From: Oceanivirga miroungae
GTDB taxonomy: Bacteria > Fusobacteriota > Fusobacteriia > Fusobacteriales > Leptotrichiaceae
NCBI RefSeq assembly: GCF_902505095.1
Contig: NZ_CABWIB010000001.1
Span: forward strand, 696,688 to 760,687
Length of the DNA: 64,000 bases
Direction of reading: 5' to 3'
The stretch's first letter is position 1. Each line of letters opens with the position of its first letter. The translations under genes were made by a program, and so were the position numbers. Positions 29,858-37,899 of this stretch are shown in pieces. Under the pieces are notes generated by a model, which saw only the letters and a program-made list of their open reading frames with translations, was not told where the DNA came from and did no database searches.

Positions 29858-30778
29858 ATGTATCATAAACCCGTACTTTATGACGAGGTTATAGAGTATA
29901 TGATAAATGATAAATATAGGATTTACCTAGATTGCACCTTAGGCGGCGGTGGTCATGCTCGGGGCATTCTAGAGAATTCAAACAATAATTCAAAACTTAT
30001 AGGAATTGATCAGGATATAAATGCGATTAATTATGTAAGTGAGAGTTTAAAATCGTATAGCGACAGATTAATGATATTTAAAAATAATTTTGAGAATATG
30101 AAAACAGTCGTATATATGGCAGCTTATGATAAAGTAGATGCAATTTTAATGGATATAGGAGTATCATCAGAACAACTTGATAACAAAGAAAGAGGATTTT
30201 CATATAAGTATGATGCAAAACTTGATATGAGAATGGATACAAATCAAGAATTAAGTGCTTATGAAGTTGTGAATGAATATAGTGAAAAAGAAATAGCAGA
30301 TATTTTATATAAATTTGGAGAAGAACCAAAATCAAAGAAAATAGCATATAACATTGTAAAAAAAAGACAAGAGAAAAAGATTGAAACTACACTAGAATTA
30401 TCTGAAATTGTAATTAGAGCTATTGGAAAAAGCATGAAAAAACATCCTGCTAAAAGAACTTTTCAGGCACTTAGAATTTATGTTAATAGAGAGCTAGAAG
30501 TGTTAGAAAAGGCAATTGATGAGGCAGTGGATATTTTAAATCCTGGGGGTAGATTACTAATAATTACATTTCATTCACTAGAAGATAAGATGGTGAAAAG
30601 AAAGTTTAGAGAATTAGAAGATCCTTGTACTTGTTCAAAAGATATACCTATATGTATTTGCAATAAAAAACCTTTAGGTAAGGTTATAACTAGAAAAGTG
30701 GTTATGGCTAAAGAAAATGAATTACAAGCAAATAATAGATCTCATTCAGCTAAACTCAGAGTTTTTGAAAGGATATAG
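29858..30778 (+). CDS. rsmH: 16S rRNA (cytosine-1402-N4)-methyltransferase
   Basis: Methylates N4 of C1402 in the ribosomal P site using S-adenosylmethionine. The 306-residue protein begins YHKPVLYDEVIEY and has the SAM-binding motif DCTLGGGGHA near residues 24-33. It also has DIGVSSEQLDNKERGFSY and the C-terminal LIITFHSLEDKMVK typical of RsmH/MraW. A small cysteine cluster lies near residues 258-271 (PCTCSKDIPICIC), as in other family members. It is the second gene of the mraZ operon. Confidence 0.97.
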   Translation: MYHKPVLYDEVIEYMINDKYRIYLDCTLGGGGHARGILENSNNNSKLIGIDQDINAINYVSESLKSYSDRLMIFKNNFENMKTVVYMAAYDKVDAILMDIGVSSEQLDNKERGFSYKYDAKLDMRMDTNQELSAYEVVNEYSEKEIADILYKFGEEPKSKKIAYNIVKKRQEKKIETTLELSEIVIRAIGKSMKKHPAKRTFQALRIYVNRELEVLEKAIDEAVDILNPGGRLLIITFHSLEDKMVKRKFRELEDPCTCSKDIPICICNKKPLGKVITRKVVMAKENELQANNRSHSAKLRVFERI

Positions 30779-30780
30779 AC

Positions 30781-31101
30781 ATGGTAACAGTAAATAGAAA
30801 AATAATAACAGAAGCCAAAAAACTGAGTATAATAGATGTTAAAGCTTTAGCAAATTACGCTACAATTTTTGTTTTTGCAGTATTAGCTACAATAGCAATA
30901 GTAGTAAATGTAAAATATAATAATGAATTAGGATACATTGCAAATACAAATTATGTACTAGAAACAAGATTAAATAAATTAGTAGAAGAAAATTCAGTTT
31001 TAGAAGGAATAAAAGCAAACTCATTAAATATGAGAGAAATACAAAAAAAAGCTTTAGAATTAGGATTTGTGTATAATAACGACATAAATTATGTAAAATA
31101 G
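30781..31101 (+). CDS. ftsL: FtsL-like cell division protein
   Basis: A 106-residue single-pass protein: a short cytoplasmic N-terminus, one membrane helix at about residues 26-46 (FVFAVLATIAIVVNV), then a coiled-coil segment rich in L and E (LETRLNKLVEENSVLEGI) and a C-terminal ELGF motif. Position after rsmH and topology both match FtsL, which pairs with FtsB in the divisome; sequence identity alone would not be decisive. It starts two bases after the rsmH stop. A terminator follows, so no ftsI or mur genes are in this operon. Confidence 0.8.
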   Translation: MVTVNRKIITEAKKLSIIDVKALANYATIFVFAVLATIAIVVNVKYNNELGYIANTNYVLETRLNKLVEENSVLEGIKANSLNMREIQKKALELGFVYNNDINYVK

Positions 31102-31127
31102 ATTAAACTAAATATTACTATAAATAG

Positions 31128-31162
31128 GCTAGAATTAAAGTATATTCTAGCTTTTATTTATT
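31128..31162 (+). terminator. Rho-independent terminator after ftsL
   Basis: GCTAGAAT / ATTCTAGC, perfect 8-bp stem, 8-base loop, then TTTTATTTATT. Confidence 0.85.
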
Positions 31163-31174
31163 ACAAAAATTTAG

Positions 31175-31180
31175 TATAAT
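31175..31180 (+). promoter_or_regulatory. -10 element for the M20 hydrolase gene
   Basis: A perfect TATAAT lies 17 bases before the ATG, just after the ftsL terminator. The -35 position holds only T/A-rich sequence. Confidence 0.5.
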
Positions 31181-31197
31181 CTATGTGAGGTGTTTAT

Positions 31198-32361
31198 ATG
31201 AATGAATATATTAAAAATTTAGTTGAAAAATTAAAAGATGAAGTTATATCATACAGAAGATGGTTTCACGAAAATCCAGAATTAAGTGAAAAAGAATATA
31301 TGACAAAAAATAAAATAATAGAATTTTTAAATGAAAATAATATACAATATAGATTAGTTTTAGAAACTGGAATACATGCTTATATAGAAAATAAAAAAGG
31401 CTTAAGTTTAGCTTATAGAGCTGATATGGACGCCCTTCCCATAAAAGAAGAAAATGATTTAGAATATATATCAAAAAATGTTGGAGTTATGCATGCTTGT
31501 GGTCATGATGTACACCTAGCAGTACAACTTGGACTAATTAAAGCTTTAAATGAAAGTAAAGATAAATGGCATGGGACTGTAAACTTTTTTTTCCAACCTG
31601 CAGAAGAAACTGTTGGTGGAGCTAAAAGAATGCTAGAATGTGGAGTAAATAATCCTAAAAATGATGCTTTGTTTAGTTTTCACTCAGCTCCTGAAATACT
31701 AGCAGGCAAGGTAGGAATTAAATATGGTAAAATGCATGCAACATCAGCAGTTTTTAAATTAGAGATAATAGGAAAAGAAGCACATGCTGCATTAGCATAT
31801 AAAGGAGTAGATGCTATAAGTATATCAGCAAAAGTTATAGAGTATTTATCGTATATTGTTTCAAGAAAACTAGATGCTAGAAATAGTGGGGTAATAACAG
31901 TAGGTAAAATTAATGGAGGAACAGCCGAAAATATAGTAGCTAATAAGGTTGAATTAACTGGAACTATTAGGACCTTAGATAAAAAAACAAAAGAATATAT
32001 AGTTTCTATTTTAAATAACGAACTAAAAGATTTTGTAAAATCGTTTAATGCTAATTTAAATGTATTTATACGTGATAGTTATGTGCCTGTTATTAATGAT
32101 AAAGAATTTACTGATTTTTTAAAAGAAAATGCAGTTGATATATTAGGTGAAGATAATGTTATAGAAATTAATGAAACTAGAATGGATGTAGAAGACATTG
32201 GGTATTTTTTAGAACAAATACCAGGGAGTTTTTATAGACTAGGTGTTTCAGCAAGTGAAAAATTTTCAGACCTACATACAAAAAATTTAATGATAGATGA
32301 AAAAGCATTAGAAGTAGGACTTATGCTTAATATTAAGTTAGCATTGGAGTATTTAAAATGA
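31198..32361 (+). CDS. M20 family amidohydrolase/peptidase
   Basis: A 387-residue zinc-dependent amidohydrolase of the N-acyl-amino-acid (hippurate/IAA-amino acid) hydrolase group. The family features are RRWFHENPELSEKEY near residue 20, YRADMDALPI near 77-86, the metal-binding MHACGHDVH near 99-107, the catalytic Glu in PAEETVGGAK, and a late HTKN motif. The dimerisation domain lies in the middle. It probably cleaves acylated amino acids or related amides in the cytosol; the substrate cannot be read from sequence. It overlaps the next gene by ATGA. Confidence 0.92.
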   Translation: MNEYIKNLVEKLKDEVISYRRWFHENPELSEKEYMTKNKIIEFLNENNIQYRLVLETGIHAYIENKKGLSLAYRADMDALPIKEENDLEYISKNVGVMHACGHDVHLAVQLGLIKALNESKDKWHGTVNFFFQPAEETVGGAKRMLECGVNNPKNDALFSFHSAPEILAGKVGIKYGKMHATSAVFKLEIIGKEAHAALAYKGVDAISISAKVIEYLSYIVSRKLDARNSGVITVGKINGGTAENIVANKVELTGTIRTLDKKTKEYIVSILNNELKDFVKSFNANLNVFIRDSYVPVINDKEFTDFLKENAVDILGEDNVIEINETRMDVEDIGYFLEQIPGSFYRLGVSASEKFSDLHTKNLMIDEKALEVGLMLNIKLALEYLK

Positions 32362-33710
32362 TAAAAGTAAATGATATATTAGAAGTAAAGATTGAAAAAG
32401 TTGTATATGGTGGAGAAGGTATGGCATATATTGATGATTTTGTCATATTTGTACCGCTTAGTTGTGTAGGAGATTTATTAAAAGTAAAAGTAATCTCTAC
32501 TAAAAAAACATATGCAAGAGCAATAATATTAGAAATTTTAAAAGCATCAGATGACAGAGTAGAGGGCGATAAAATAAGTTTTAAAGATTTTAATGGCTGC
32601 GATTTTGCAATGTTAAAATATGAAAAACAATTAGAGTACAAAAAAAATATGCTAAAAGAATTATTTTCAAAAATGTCTAATGAAAATATAGAAAATATTG
32701 AAATTATAGGTGCTAGTAAGACAACAAATTATAGAAATAAGGTAGCAGAACCATTTTTCATAGATGAATTTGCTAAGATTAATACAGGTTTTTTTGAAAG
32801 AAAATCTCATAATGTATTTAGCAATGAGAAAGATATACTTAAATCTAGCATTGGAATAAAAATAACAAAAAAGGTATTAGATAAATTAAATGAAAAAAAA
32901 TTTACTGTATATGATGAAAAAACAAATGCAGGTTTTTTAAAACATCTAATTATTAGAAATAATAGTAATGATGATGTTATGCTGGCAATTGTTGTTTATA
33001 AAAAGTCTATGATAGATAAACTTTCAAGTGTTTTAAAAAGTTTATATGAGGAAAATAAGGAAATTAAATCGGTATATATTTCAGTAAAAAATAGTATAAA
33101 TAACGTAATATTAGGTGATGAGAATATACACATAATAGGAGATAAAATATTACATGAAAATTTATCAGGAATTAATTTTAAAATATATTTAGATTCGTTT
33201 TTTCAAGTTAATTTGGAGCAAGTAAATAAACTTTATGACATTGCTTTAGGATACATAGACGATAAAAAAGAAATGGCAATAGATGCTTTTTCAGGAACTG
33301 GTACAATTTCAATGCTAATGTCTAATAAGTTTTCTAAAGTATATGCAATAGAATATACTAAAAGTGCAGTAGTAGCTGCTAAAAAGACAGCTAAGGAAAA
33401 TAACATAGAAAATATTAAGTTTATTGCAAGTAAGGTAGAAGATAAGATAGAAAATATTGTTAAATATGAAAATATTAGCCACATAGTATTTGATCCACCA
33501 AGAAAAGGTATAGATAAAACTGTACTTGATAGCGTAGCTAAGAATAATATAAAAAACATTGTATATATATCATGTGAACCATCAACATATACAAGAGATT
33601 TAAATATATTAAAAGAGTATGGCTATAAATTAAAAAAAATAAAAGCAGTTGATATGTTTCCTCAAACACATCATATTGAAATAGTTTCACTAATAAGTAA
33701 AGATATATAG
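32358..33710 (+). CDS. 23S rRNA (uracil-C5)-methyltransferase, RlmD/RlmCD type
   Basis: A 450-residue TrmA/RlmD-family RNA methyltransferase. An N-terminal TRAM domain (residues 1-60) precedes a central domain and a C-terminal SAM-dependent domain with DAFSGTGTISML, FDPPRKG and the catalytic-cysteine loop SCEPSTYTRDL. Typical relatives hold a 4Fe-4S cluster on Cys-x5-CGGC. Here the region reads FNGCDFAML, so only one of these cysteines (Cys81) remains and the cluster is probably lost. Which uridine is modified (equivalent of 747 or 1939) is not clear. It is coupled to the M20 gene by ATGA. Confidence 0.9.
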   Translation: MIKVNDILEVKIEKVVYGGEGMAYIDDFVIFVPLSCVGDLLKVKVISTKKTYARAIILEILKASDDRVEGDKISFKDFNGCDFAMLKYEKQLEYKKNMLKELFSKMSNENIENIEIIGASKTTNYRNKVAEPFFIDEFAKINTGFFERKSHNVFSNEKDILKSSIGIKITKKVLDKLNEKKFTVYDEKTNAGFLKHLIIRNNSNDDVMLAIVVYKKSMIDKLSSVLKSLYEENKEIKSVYISVKNSINNVILGDENIHIIGDKILHENLSGINFKIYLDSFFQVNLEQVNKLYDIALGYIDDKKEMAIDAFSGTGTISMLMSNKFSKVYAIEYTKSAVVAAKKTAKENNIENIKFIASKVEDKIENIVKYENISHIVFDPPRKGIDKTVLDSVAKNNIKNIVYISCEPSTYTRDLNILKEYGYKLKKIKAVDMFPQTHHIEIVSLISKDI

Positions 33711-33727
33711 AAAAATAGTTTATTTTG

Positions 33728-33736
33728 TGATATAAT
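33728..33736 (+). promoter_or_regulatory. Extended -10 promoter for plsY
   Basis: TGATATAAT, an extended -10 with consensus hexamer, 24 bases before the plsY ATG. There is no convincing -35. Confidence 0.6.
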
Positions 33737-33759
33737 TTGATTTGAAAGAAGGTAATTTT

Positions 33760-34332
33760 ATGAGATATTTATTTATATTTTTAGCCTATCTAGTAGGCTC
33801 AATACCATTTTCTTTAATACTTGGCTTAATATTTGTTAAAAAAGATGTTAGAAAAGAGGGAAGTGGTAATGTAGGTTCAACTAATGCTGCAAGAGTTTTA
33901 GGCTATAAAATAGGGCTTGCAACTTTAGTTTTAGATGTATCTAAAGGATTTATACCGACATATATAGCTAGTCTATATGATCCTAATTTAGCAATATTAG
34001 TTGGATTGTTTGCAATATTAGGACACGTATTTCCAATTTATTTAAAATTTAGAGGAGGAAAGGCTGTAGCTACTACTATTGGAGTATTTTTAGCAATATT
34101 TCCAAAAGGAATTTTAATAGCTTTAGTAGTTTTTTTACTAATTTTTATGTTAACAAAATATGTAGCATTAGCCTCAATGTCAATGGCTATTAGCTTACCA
34201 ATTATAGCGTATTCATTAGGCAGTAGTTTAAATATGATATACTTTTCATTATTTATTGCGATACTTATAGTATATAGACATAAATCAAATATTAAGAATT
34301 TATTAACAAAAAAAGAAGATAAATTTATATAG
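33760..34332 (+). CDS. plsY: Acyl-phosphate:glycerol-3-phosphate acyltransferase
   Basis: First acylation step of phospholipid synthesis, using acyl-phosphate made by PlsX. The 190-residue membrane protein shows the three cytosolic family motifs: GSGNVGSTNAARVLG, KFRGGKAVATTIGV and, near the C-terminus, YRHKSNIKNLL. I start at ATG 33760, behind AGAAGG; an in-frame TTG 18 bases upstream is not favoured. It is followed 12 bases later by gpsA, which makes its acceptor substrate, so the pair is metabolically coherent. Confidence 0.96.
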   Translation: MRYLFIFLAYLVGSIPFSLILGLIFVKKDVRKEGSGNVGSTNAARVLGYKIGLATLVLDVSKGFIPTYIASLYDPNLAILVGLFAILGHVFPIYLKFRGGKAVATTIGVFLAIFPKGILIALVVFLLIFMLTKYVALASMSMAISLPIIAYSLGSSLNMIYFSLFIAILIVYRHKSNIKNLLTKKEDKFI

Positions 34333-34344
34333 GTTAGGAGAAAT

Positions 34345-35337
34345 ATGAAAATATTAGTAATCGGTGGAGGAAGTTTTGGTACTTCATTATCAGTAGTACT
34401 TTCTAAAAAAAATTATAATATCTATTTATACGAACATAATAAAGAATATAGAGAAGATCTAAGAAAATATAGAGAAAATAAAGTATTTTTAAAAGGATTT
34501 AAATTAGATGAGAATATAAACATTATTGATGATTATAACGACTATGTAAATGATGTTGATATAGTTTTACTTACAACTCCGACTCAGTTTGTAAGGTCAA
34601 TACTTGAAAACATGAAATTAACTAAAAAAGATCAAATTATAGTTAATGTTGCAAAAGGGATAGAAATTAAGACATTAAAAACAATATCACAAATAGTGGA
34701 TGAATTATTAGGTGATATTACAAAAAATTATGTTTTACTAACAGGACCAACACACGCTGAGGAGATTGCATTAAATAAACCATCAGCAATATTAGCAGTA
34801 TCTAATAATGAAAAAGTTGCTAAGTTTGTACAAGAAAGTTTTAGCACAGAGTTTTTAAGAATATATACAGGAACTGATATATTAGGTTCTGAGTACTCAG
34901 GAGCTTTAAAAAACTGTATAGCAATATCTGCAGGAATTTGTGATGGACTTGAATATGGTGATAATACAAAAGCAGCACTTATGACAAGAGGCTTTAATGA
35001 AATGGTAATAATAGGAGAATTCTTTGGAGGATCTAAAGAAACTTTTTCAGGTCTTAGTGGTCTAGGAGATTTAATTGTAACTTGTACAAGTAAACATAGT
35101 AGAAATAGATATGTAGGTGAAAAACTAGGTAGAGGTTATAAATTAGATGAAATAACAAGCAGTATGAAAATGGTATCAGAAGGTGTTAGTACTATAAAAG
35201 CTCTAAAAAAAATTATAGATGATAATAATTTAAGAGCTCCAATATTTACAGAACTATATAATATTTTATACAATAATCAGTCAGTTAATACAGTTACAAA
35301 AATACTTATGTCAAGAGATTTAAAATCTGAATTTTAG
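34345..35337 (+). CDS. gpsA: Glycerol-3-phosphate dehydrogenase (NAD(P)+)
   Basis: Reduces dihydroxyacetone phosphate to sn-glycerol-3-phosphate for phospholipid synthesis. The 330-residue protein has the N-terminal dinucleotide-binding GGGSFGTSL (residues 7-15), VAKGIE near 110, GPTHAEE near 137, and the catalytic-domain motifs ALKNC and GLSGLGDLIVTCTSKHSRN. Length and motifs are normal. It follows plsY and precedes a sigma factor gene by eight bases. Confidence 0.97.
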   Translation: MKILVIGGGSFGTSLSVVLSKKNYNIYLYEHNKEYREDLRKYRENKVFLKGFKLDENINIIDDYNDYVNDVDIVLLTTPTQFVRSILENMKLTKKDQIIVNVAKGIEIKTLKTISQIVDELLGDITKNYVLLTGPTHAEEIALNKPSAILAVSNNEKVAKFVQESFSTEFLRIYTGTDILGSEYSGALKNCIAISAGICDGLEYGDNTKAALMTRGFNEMVIIGEFFGGSKETFSGLSGLGDLIVTCTSKHSRNRYVGEKLGRGYKLDEITSSMKMVSEGVSTIKALKKIIDDNNLRAPIFTELYNILYNNQSVNTVTKILMSRDLKSEF

Positions 35338-35345
35338 GAGTTTTA

Positions 35346-36185
35346 ATGCAAGAAAAGAATGAAACAAACTTAATTTCTCTTTATTTAACAGATTTAAAAG
35401 AATATAATTTGTTATCAAAAGAGGAAGAATTTGAACTTATAGAAAAAATAAAAAATGATAATGATGAAGAAGCAAAAAATAAATTAGTCATGAGTAATCT
35501 AAGACTTGTTATATCAGTTGCTAAAAAATCATTAGGAAATGGACTTAGTTTAATTGATTTAATAAGTGAAGGAAATATTGGATTATTAAAAGCAATAGAT
35601 AAATTTGATTTAGAAAAAGGTCTAAGATTTAGTACCTATGCAGTTTGGTGGATAAGACAGTCAATAAAAAAAGCTATTATAAATACAGGAAGAGATATTA
35701 GAATTCCTAGTTATAAACATGAACAATTAGCTAAAATGAATAAAATTATAAATAATTACATAGGTGAATACGGAGAGAGTCCAAGTGTTACATATATAGC
35801 ACGAGAAATGAATATAAAAACAAGTAAAGTAGTTATTTTAATGAATGAATTTCAGGATGTTATTTCATATAATGAAGTAATAGGAGATAATATATTTTTA
35901 GAAGATGTTATAGGAGAAGATGATGACATTGAAGAAAATATAATAAAAAAAGAACAATTAGATGAAATGAATAGACTATTTGATTCAATACTAACAGAAA
36001 GAGAAAGAGAAATACTAGTTTTAAGATTTGGGATAAATAATAATAAACAACATACTCTAAAAGAAATTGGAGAAAAACTAGATGTTACAAGAGAAAGAGT
36101 AAGACAAATAGAGAAAAAAGCTATTGAAAAATTAAAAAATGAGTTTGAAAATAAAAAAGAAAAAGATTTTGAAATGTTGTTTTAA
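35346..36185 (+). CDS. Second sigma-70 family factor (group 2-like)
   Basis: A 279-residue sigma factor with regions 1.2 through 4 but no region 1.1. Region 2 (FSTYAVWWIRQSIKKAI) is close to RpoD, but the residue that contacts the -10 (Thr in RpoD, equivalent of E. coli T440) is Lys. Region 4.2 (TLKEIGEKLDVTRERVRQIE) retains the -35 reading helix. This is the pattern of alternative group 2 factors such as RpoS-like or HrdB paralogues. It is cotranscribed with gpsA (8-base gap) and dnaN (11-base gap). What activates it is not visible. Confidence 0.9.
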   Translation: MQEKNETNLISLYLTDLKEYNLLSKEEEFELIEKIKNDNDEEAKNKLVMSNLRLVISVAKKSLGNGLSLIDLISEGNIGLLKAIDKFDLEKGLRFSTYAVWWIRQSIKKAIINTGRDIRIPSYKHEQLAKMNKIINNYIGEYGESPSVTYIAREMNIKTSKVVILMNEFQDVISYNEVIGDNIFLEDVIGEDDDIEENIIKKEQLDEMNRLFDSILTEREREILVLRFGINNNKQHTLKEIGEKLDVTRERVRQIEKKAIEKLKNEFENKKEKDFEMLF

Positions 36186-36196
36186 AAGGGGGAAAA

Positions 36197-37318
36197 ATGC
36201 TTAGAATAAAGGTAAAAACAAGTGATTTTCTAAGAGCTATTAGAATTGTTGAAAATGCTATAGAAGATGATAAAGCTAACGGTCAAAATTCTGGAATATA
36301 TATCCAAAGTGTTGATGGTAAGTTAGTATTTAAAGGTGTTGGATTTAATTTATTTATTAAATGTGAATGTAATGCAAGTATTTTAGAAGAAGGTAATGTA
36401 ATTATAAAATACAAACTTATAGAAGAACTTTTAAGAAAAATTGAAGATGAAGAAGTTTTAATTGAAGAAACAGGTTCTAATATAGAAATAAAATCTAAAG
36501 GTACTAATGCAAGCTATAATTTAATTAAATATAATGATCCACAAGAGTTTTCAATGATAAATGGTAGTGAATATGTAGTTGATAAAAAAATATTTACAGA
36601 AGGTATTGAAAATACAAGCTTTGCAGCATCAACTGATGTATCAAAACTTACAATAAACTGTATTAAAATGGACATTGAAAATAATTTATTAAAATTAGTA
36701 TCAACAGATTCATTTAGATTGATATATAGAGAAGTAGAATTAGAAAAAAATGAATCTAATGAAAATGCAAGTATTAGTCTACCACTTAAAACAGCTCAAA
36801 ATGTTTTAAAAGTATTAAAGGAAAGTAAAGACGATAATTTACTATTACAAACTGATGGAACAAAGCTTTTATTTAAAATAGATGATATAGAAATAATTGC
36901 AAAGGTAATAGAATTACAATTCCCTGACTATGATGGCATTTTAAAAAGTGTAAAATCTGATAAAATTGTTAAAGTAAATTCAGAAGCATTAAAAAAGAAA
37001 TTAGATTTAGTATATTTATTTGTTAAAGATAAAAAAGAAAGAAAAGATGTTGCAGAATTCATATTTAATGATAAAGAATTAGATATAATAGGATTTAATG
37101 ATACAGCAAAAGTAGAACAAAAAATATCAATCTCAAAAGATACTGTAGAAAACCTAAAAATATATTTAAATACAAAATTCATATTAGATTATCTAAATAC
37201 TATCAAAAAGAGTACAATCTTAGAAATTAAGATGTCTAGTGAAATAGCTGCAATTTTAATAAAAGAGGAAGATATAAATAATAATGATATTTATCTAACA
37301 ATGCCTTTAAAAATATAA
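36197..37318 (+). CDS. dnaN: DNA polymerase III beta clamp
   Basis: The sliding clamp for replicative polymerase, 373 residues in three similar domains. Visible traits are the N-terminal MLRIKVKTSDFLRAI, the mid-protein SFAASTDVSKLTINCI, the domain-3 segment LQFPDYDGIL and the C-terminal YLTMPLKI, equivalent to the canonical YLVMPMRL that borders the partner-binding cleft. GGGGG precedes the ATG. It is not next to dnaA or an obvious origin here: no DnaA-box cluster is seen on either side. It closes the plsY-gpsA-sigma-dnaN operon. Confidence 0.93.
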   Translation: MLRIKVKTSDFLRAIRIVENAIEDDKANGQNSGIYIQSVDGKLVFKGVGFNLFIKCECNASILEEGNVIIKYKLIEELLRKIEDEEVLIEETGSNIEIKSKGTNASYNLIKYNDPQEFSMINGSEYVVDKKIFTEGIENTSFAASTDVSKLTINCIKMDIENNLLKLVSTDSFRLIYREVELEKNESNENASISLPLKTAQNVLKVLKESKDDNLLLQTDGTKLLFKIDDIEIIAKVIELQFPDYDGILKSVKSDKIVKVNSEALKKKLDLVYLFVKDKKERKDVAEFIFNDKELDIIGFNDTAKVEQKISISKDTVENLKIYLNTKFILDYLNTIKKSTILEIKMSSEIAAILIKEEDINNNDIYLTMPLKI

Positions 37319-37339
37319 AAAAGGCAGTTGTAAAAAAAC

Positions 37340-37369
37340 TTGACAAGGATCGTCAAATTGTGTTAATAT
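37340..37369 (+). promoter_or_regulatory. Promoter for rpmG-tRNA-Trp-secE-nusG
   Basis: TTGACA at 37340-37345 with TTAATA (17-base spacer) or TAATAT (18-base spacer). The -35 hexamer forms the left arm of a palindrome described in the next entry. Confidence 0.8.
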
Positions 37370-37393
37370 ACCTTTGTTGACGATTCATGTCAA
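37340..37393 (+). promoter_or_regulatory. Twin TTGAC-N7-GTCAA palindromes flanking the rpmG promoter
   Basis: Two imperfect palindromes have the same architecture: TTGAC-AAGGATC-GTCAA (37340-37356) overlapping the -35, and TTGAC-GATTCAT-GTCAA (37377-37393) just after the start site. Their centres are 37 bp apart. In addition ATCGTCAA (37349-37356) is the exact reverse complement of TTGACGAT (37377-37384). A dimeric regulator bound at both would cover the whole promoter. I cannot match the motif to a known operator. Confidence 0.6.
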
Positions 37394-37437
37394 TATCTGT
37401 ATTACCAATACAAATAATTTGATTGGGAGGAATGTAA

Positions 37438-37587
37438 ATGAGAGTACAAGTAATTTTAGAATGCACAGAAACTAAGTTGAGACATTATGTAACAACAAAG
37501 AACAAAAAAACTCATCCAGAAAGATTAGAGTTAAGAAAGTTCAATCCAGTTTTAAAGAAATACACTCTTTATAGAGAAGTTAAGTAA
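37438..37587 (+). CDS. rpmG: 50S ribosomal protein L33, zinc-free type
   Basis: A 49-residue L33. The family pattern is clear: [20 protein letters not shown], then NPERLEL-type [12 protein letters not shown], ending YTLYREVK. Zinc-binding L33 carries two Cys-x-x-Cys pairs; this one has only Cys9 and belongs to the C-minus class. GGGAGG precedes the ATG. It heads an operon with tRNA-Trp, secE and nusG, a common arrangement. Too short for many gene callers. Confidence 0.95.
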   Translation: MRVQVILECTETKLRHYVTTKNKKTHPERLELRKFNPVLKKYTLYREVK

Positions 37588-37593
37588 GAAAAT

Positions 37594-37669
37594 AGGCTAG
37601 TAGTTCAATTGGTAGAGCGTCGGTCTCCAAAACCGAATGTTGCGGGTTCAAGTCCTGCCTGGCCTGCCA
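37594..37669 (+). tRNA. tRNA-Trp (CCA anticodon)
   Basis: A complete 76-base cloverleaf with encoded 3' CCA. The acceptor strands AGGCTAG and CTGGCCT pair with one G-U, and the D arm is GTTC/GAGC. The anticodon stem TCGGT/ACCGA encloses CTCCAAA with anticodon CCA. The T arm GCGGG-TTCAAGT-CCTGC and discriminator G complete it. It lies between rpmG and secE in the same transcription unit, so it must be cut from a mixed mRNA-tRNA transcript. Confidence 0.95.
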
Positions 37670-37692
37670 TTTTTATTATTATGGAGAAAAAA

Positions 37693-37899
37693 ATGAAAGA
37701 CAAAGAGAAAAAAAGCCTTTTAACTAATATTATAAACGAATATAAAAAGGTAACTTGGGCAAGTAAAAGCACTGTTTTCCAAGTAACTGTTATAGTATTA
37801 CTAATAACATTATTCATAGCAGTAATGGTAACAGCTTTTGACTTTTCATTTAATTATCTTTTAAGTAGAATATCAGAAATACTAAGAAGGGTGATATAA
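37693..37899 (+). CDS. secE: Preprotein translocase subunit SecE
   Basis: A 68-residue SecE of the short, single-helix type. The amphipathic segment INEYKKVTWASKSTVFQ carries the family's conserved K-V-x-W-P/A-s motif, followed by one membrane helix (VTVIVLLITLFIAVMVTAF). I choose ATG 37693 because GGAG lies seven bases before it; a second ATG at 37681 overlaps that site. Longer versions of the frame would run into the tRNA gene. The start is only 24 bases after the tRNA 3' end. Confidence 0.93.
   Translation: MKDKEKKSLLTNIINEYKKVTWASKSTVFQVTVIVLLITLFIAVMVTAFDFSFNYLLSRISEILRRVI

Noticed and set aside
37319-37437. Possible replication origin beside dnaN
   Set aside because: No cluster of DnaA boxes (TTATNCACA) and no dnaA; the symmetry found there belongs to the rpmG promoter.
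37609-37692. Longer secE reading frame
   Set aside because: It overlaps most of the tRNA-Trp gene; the RBS GGAG fits the ATG at 37693.
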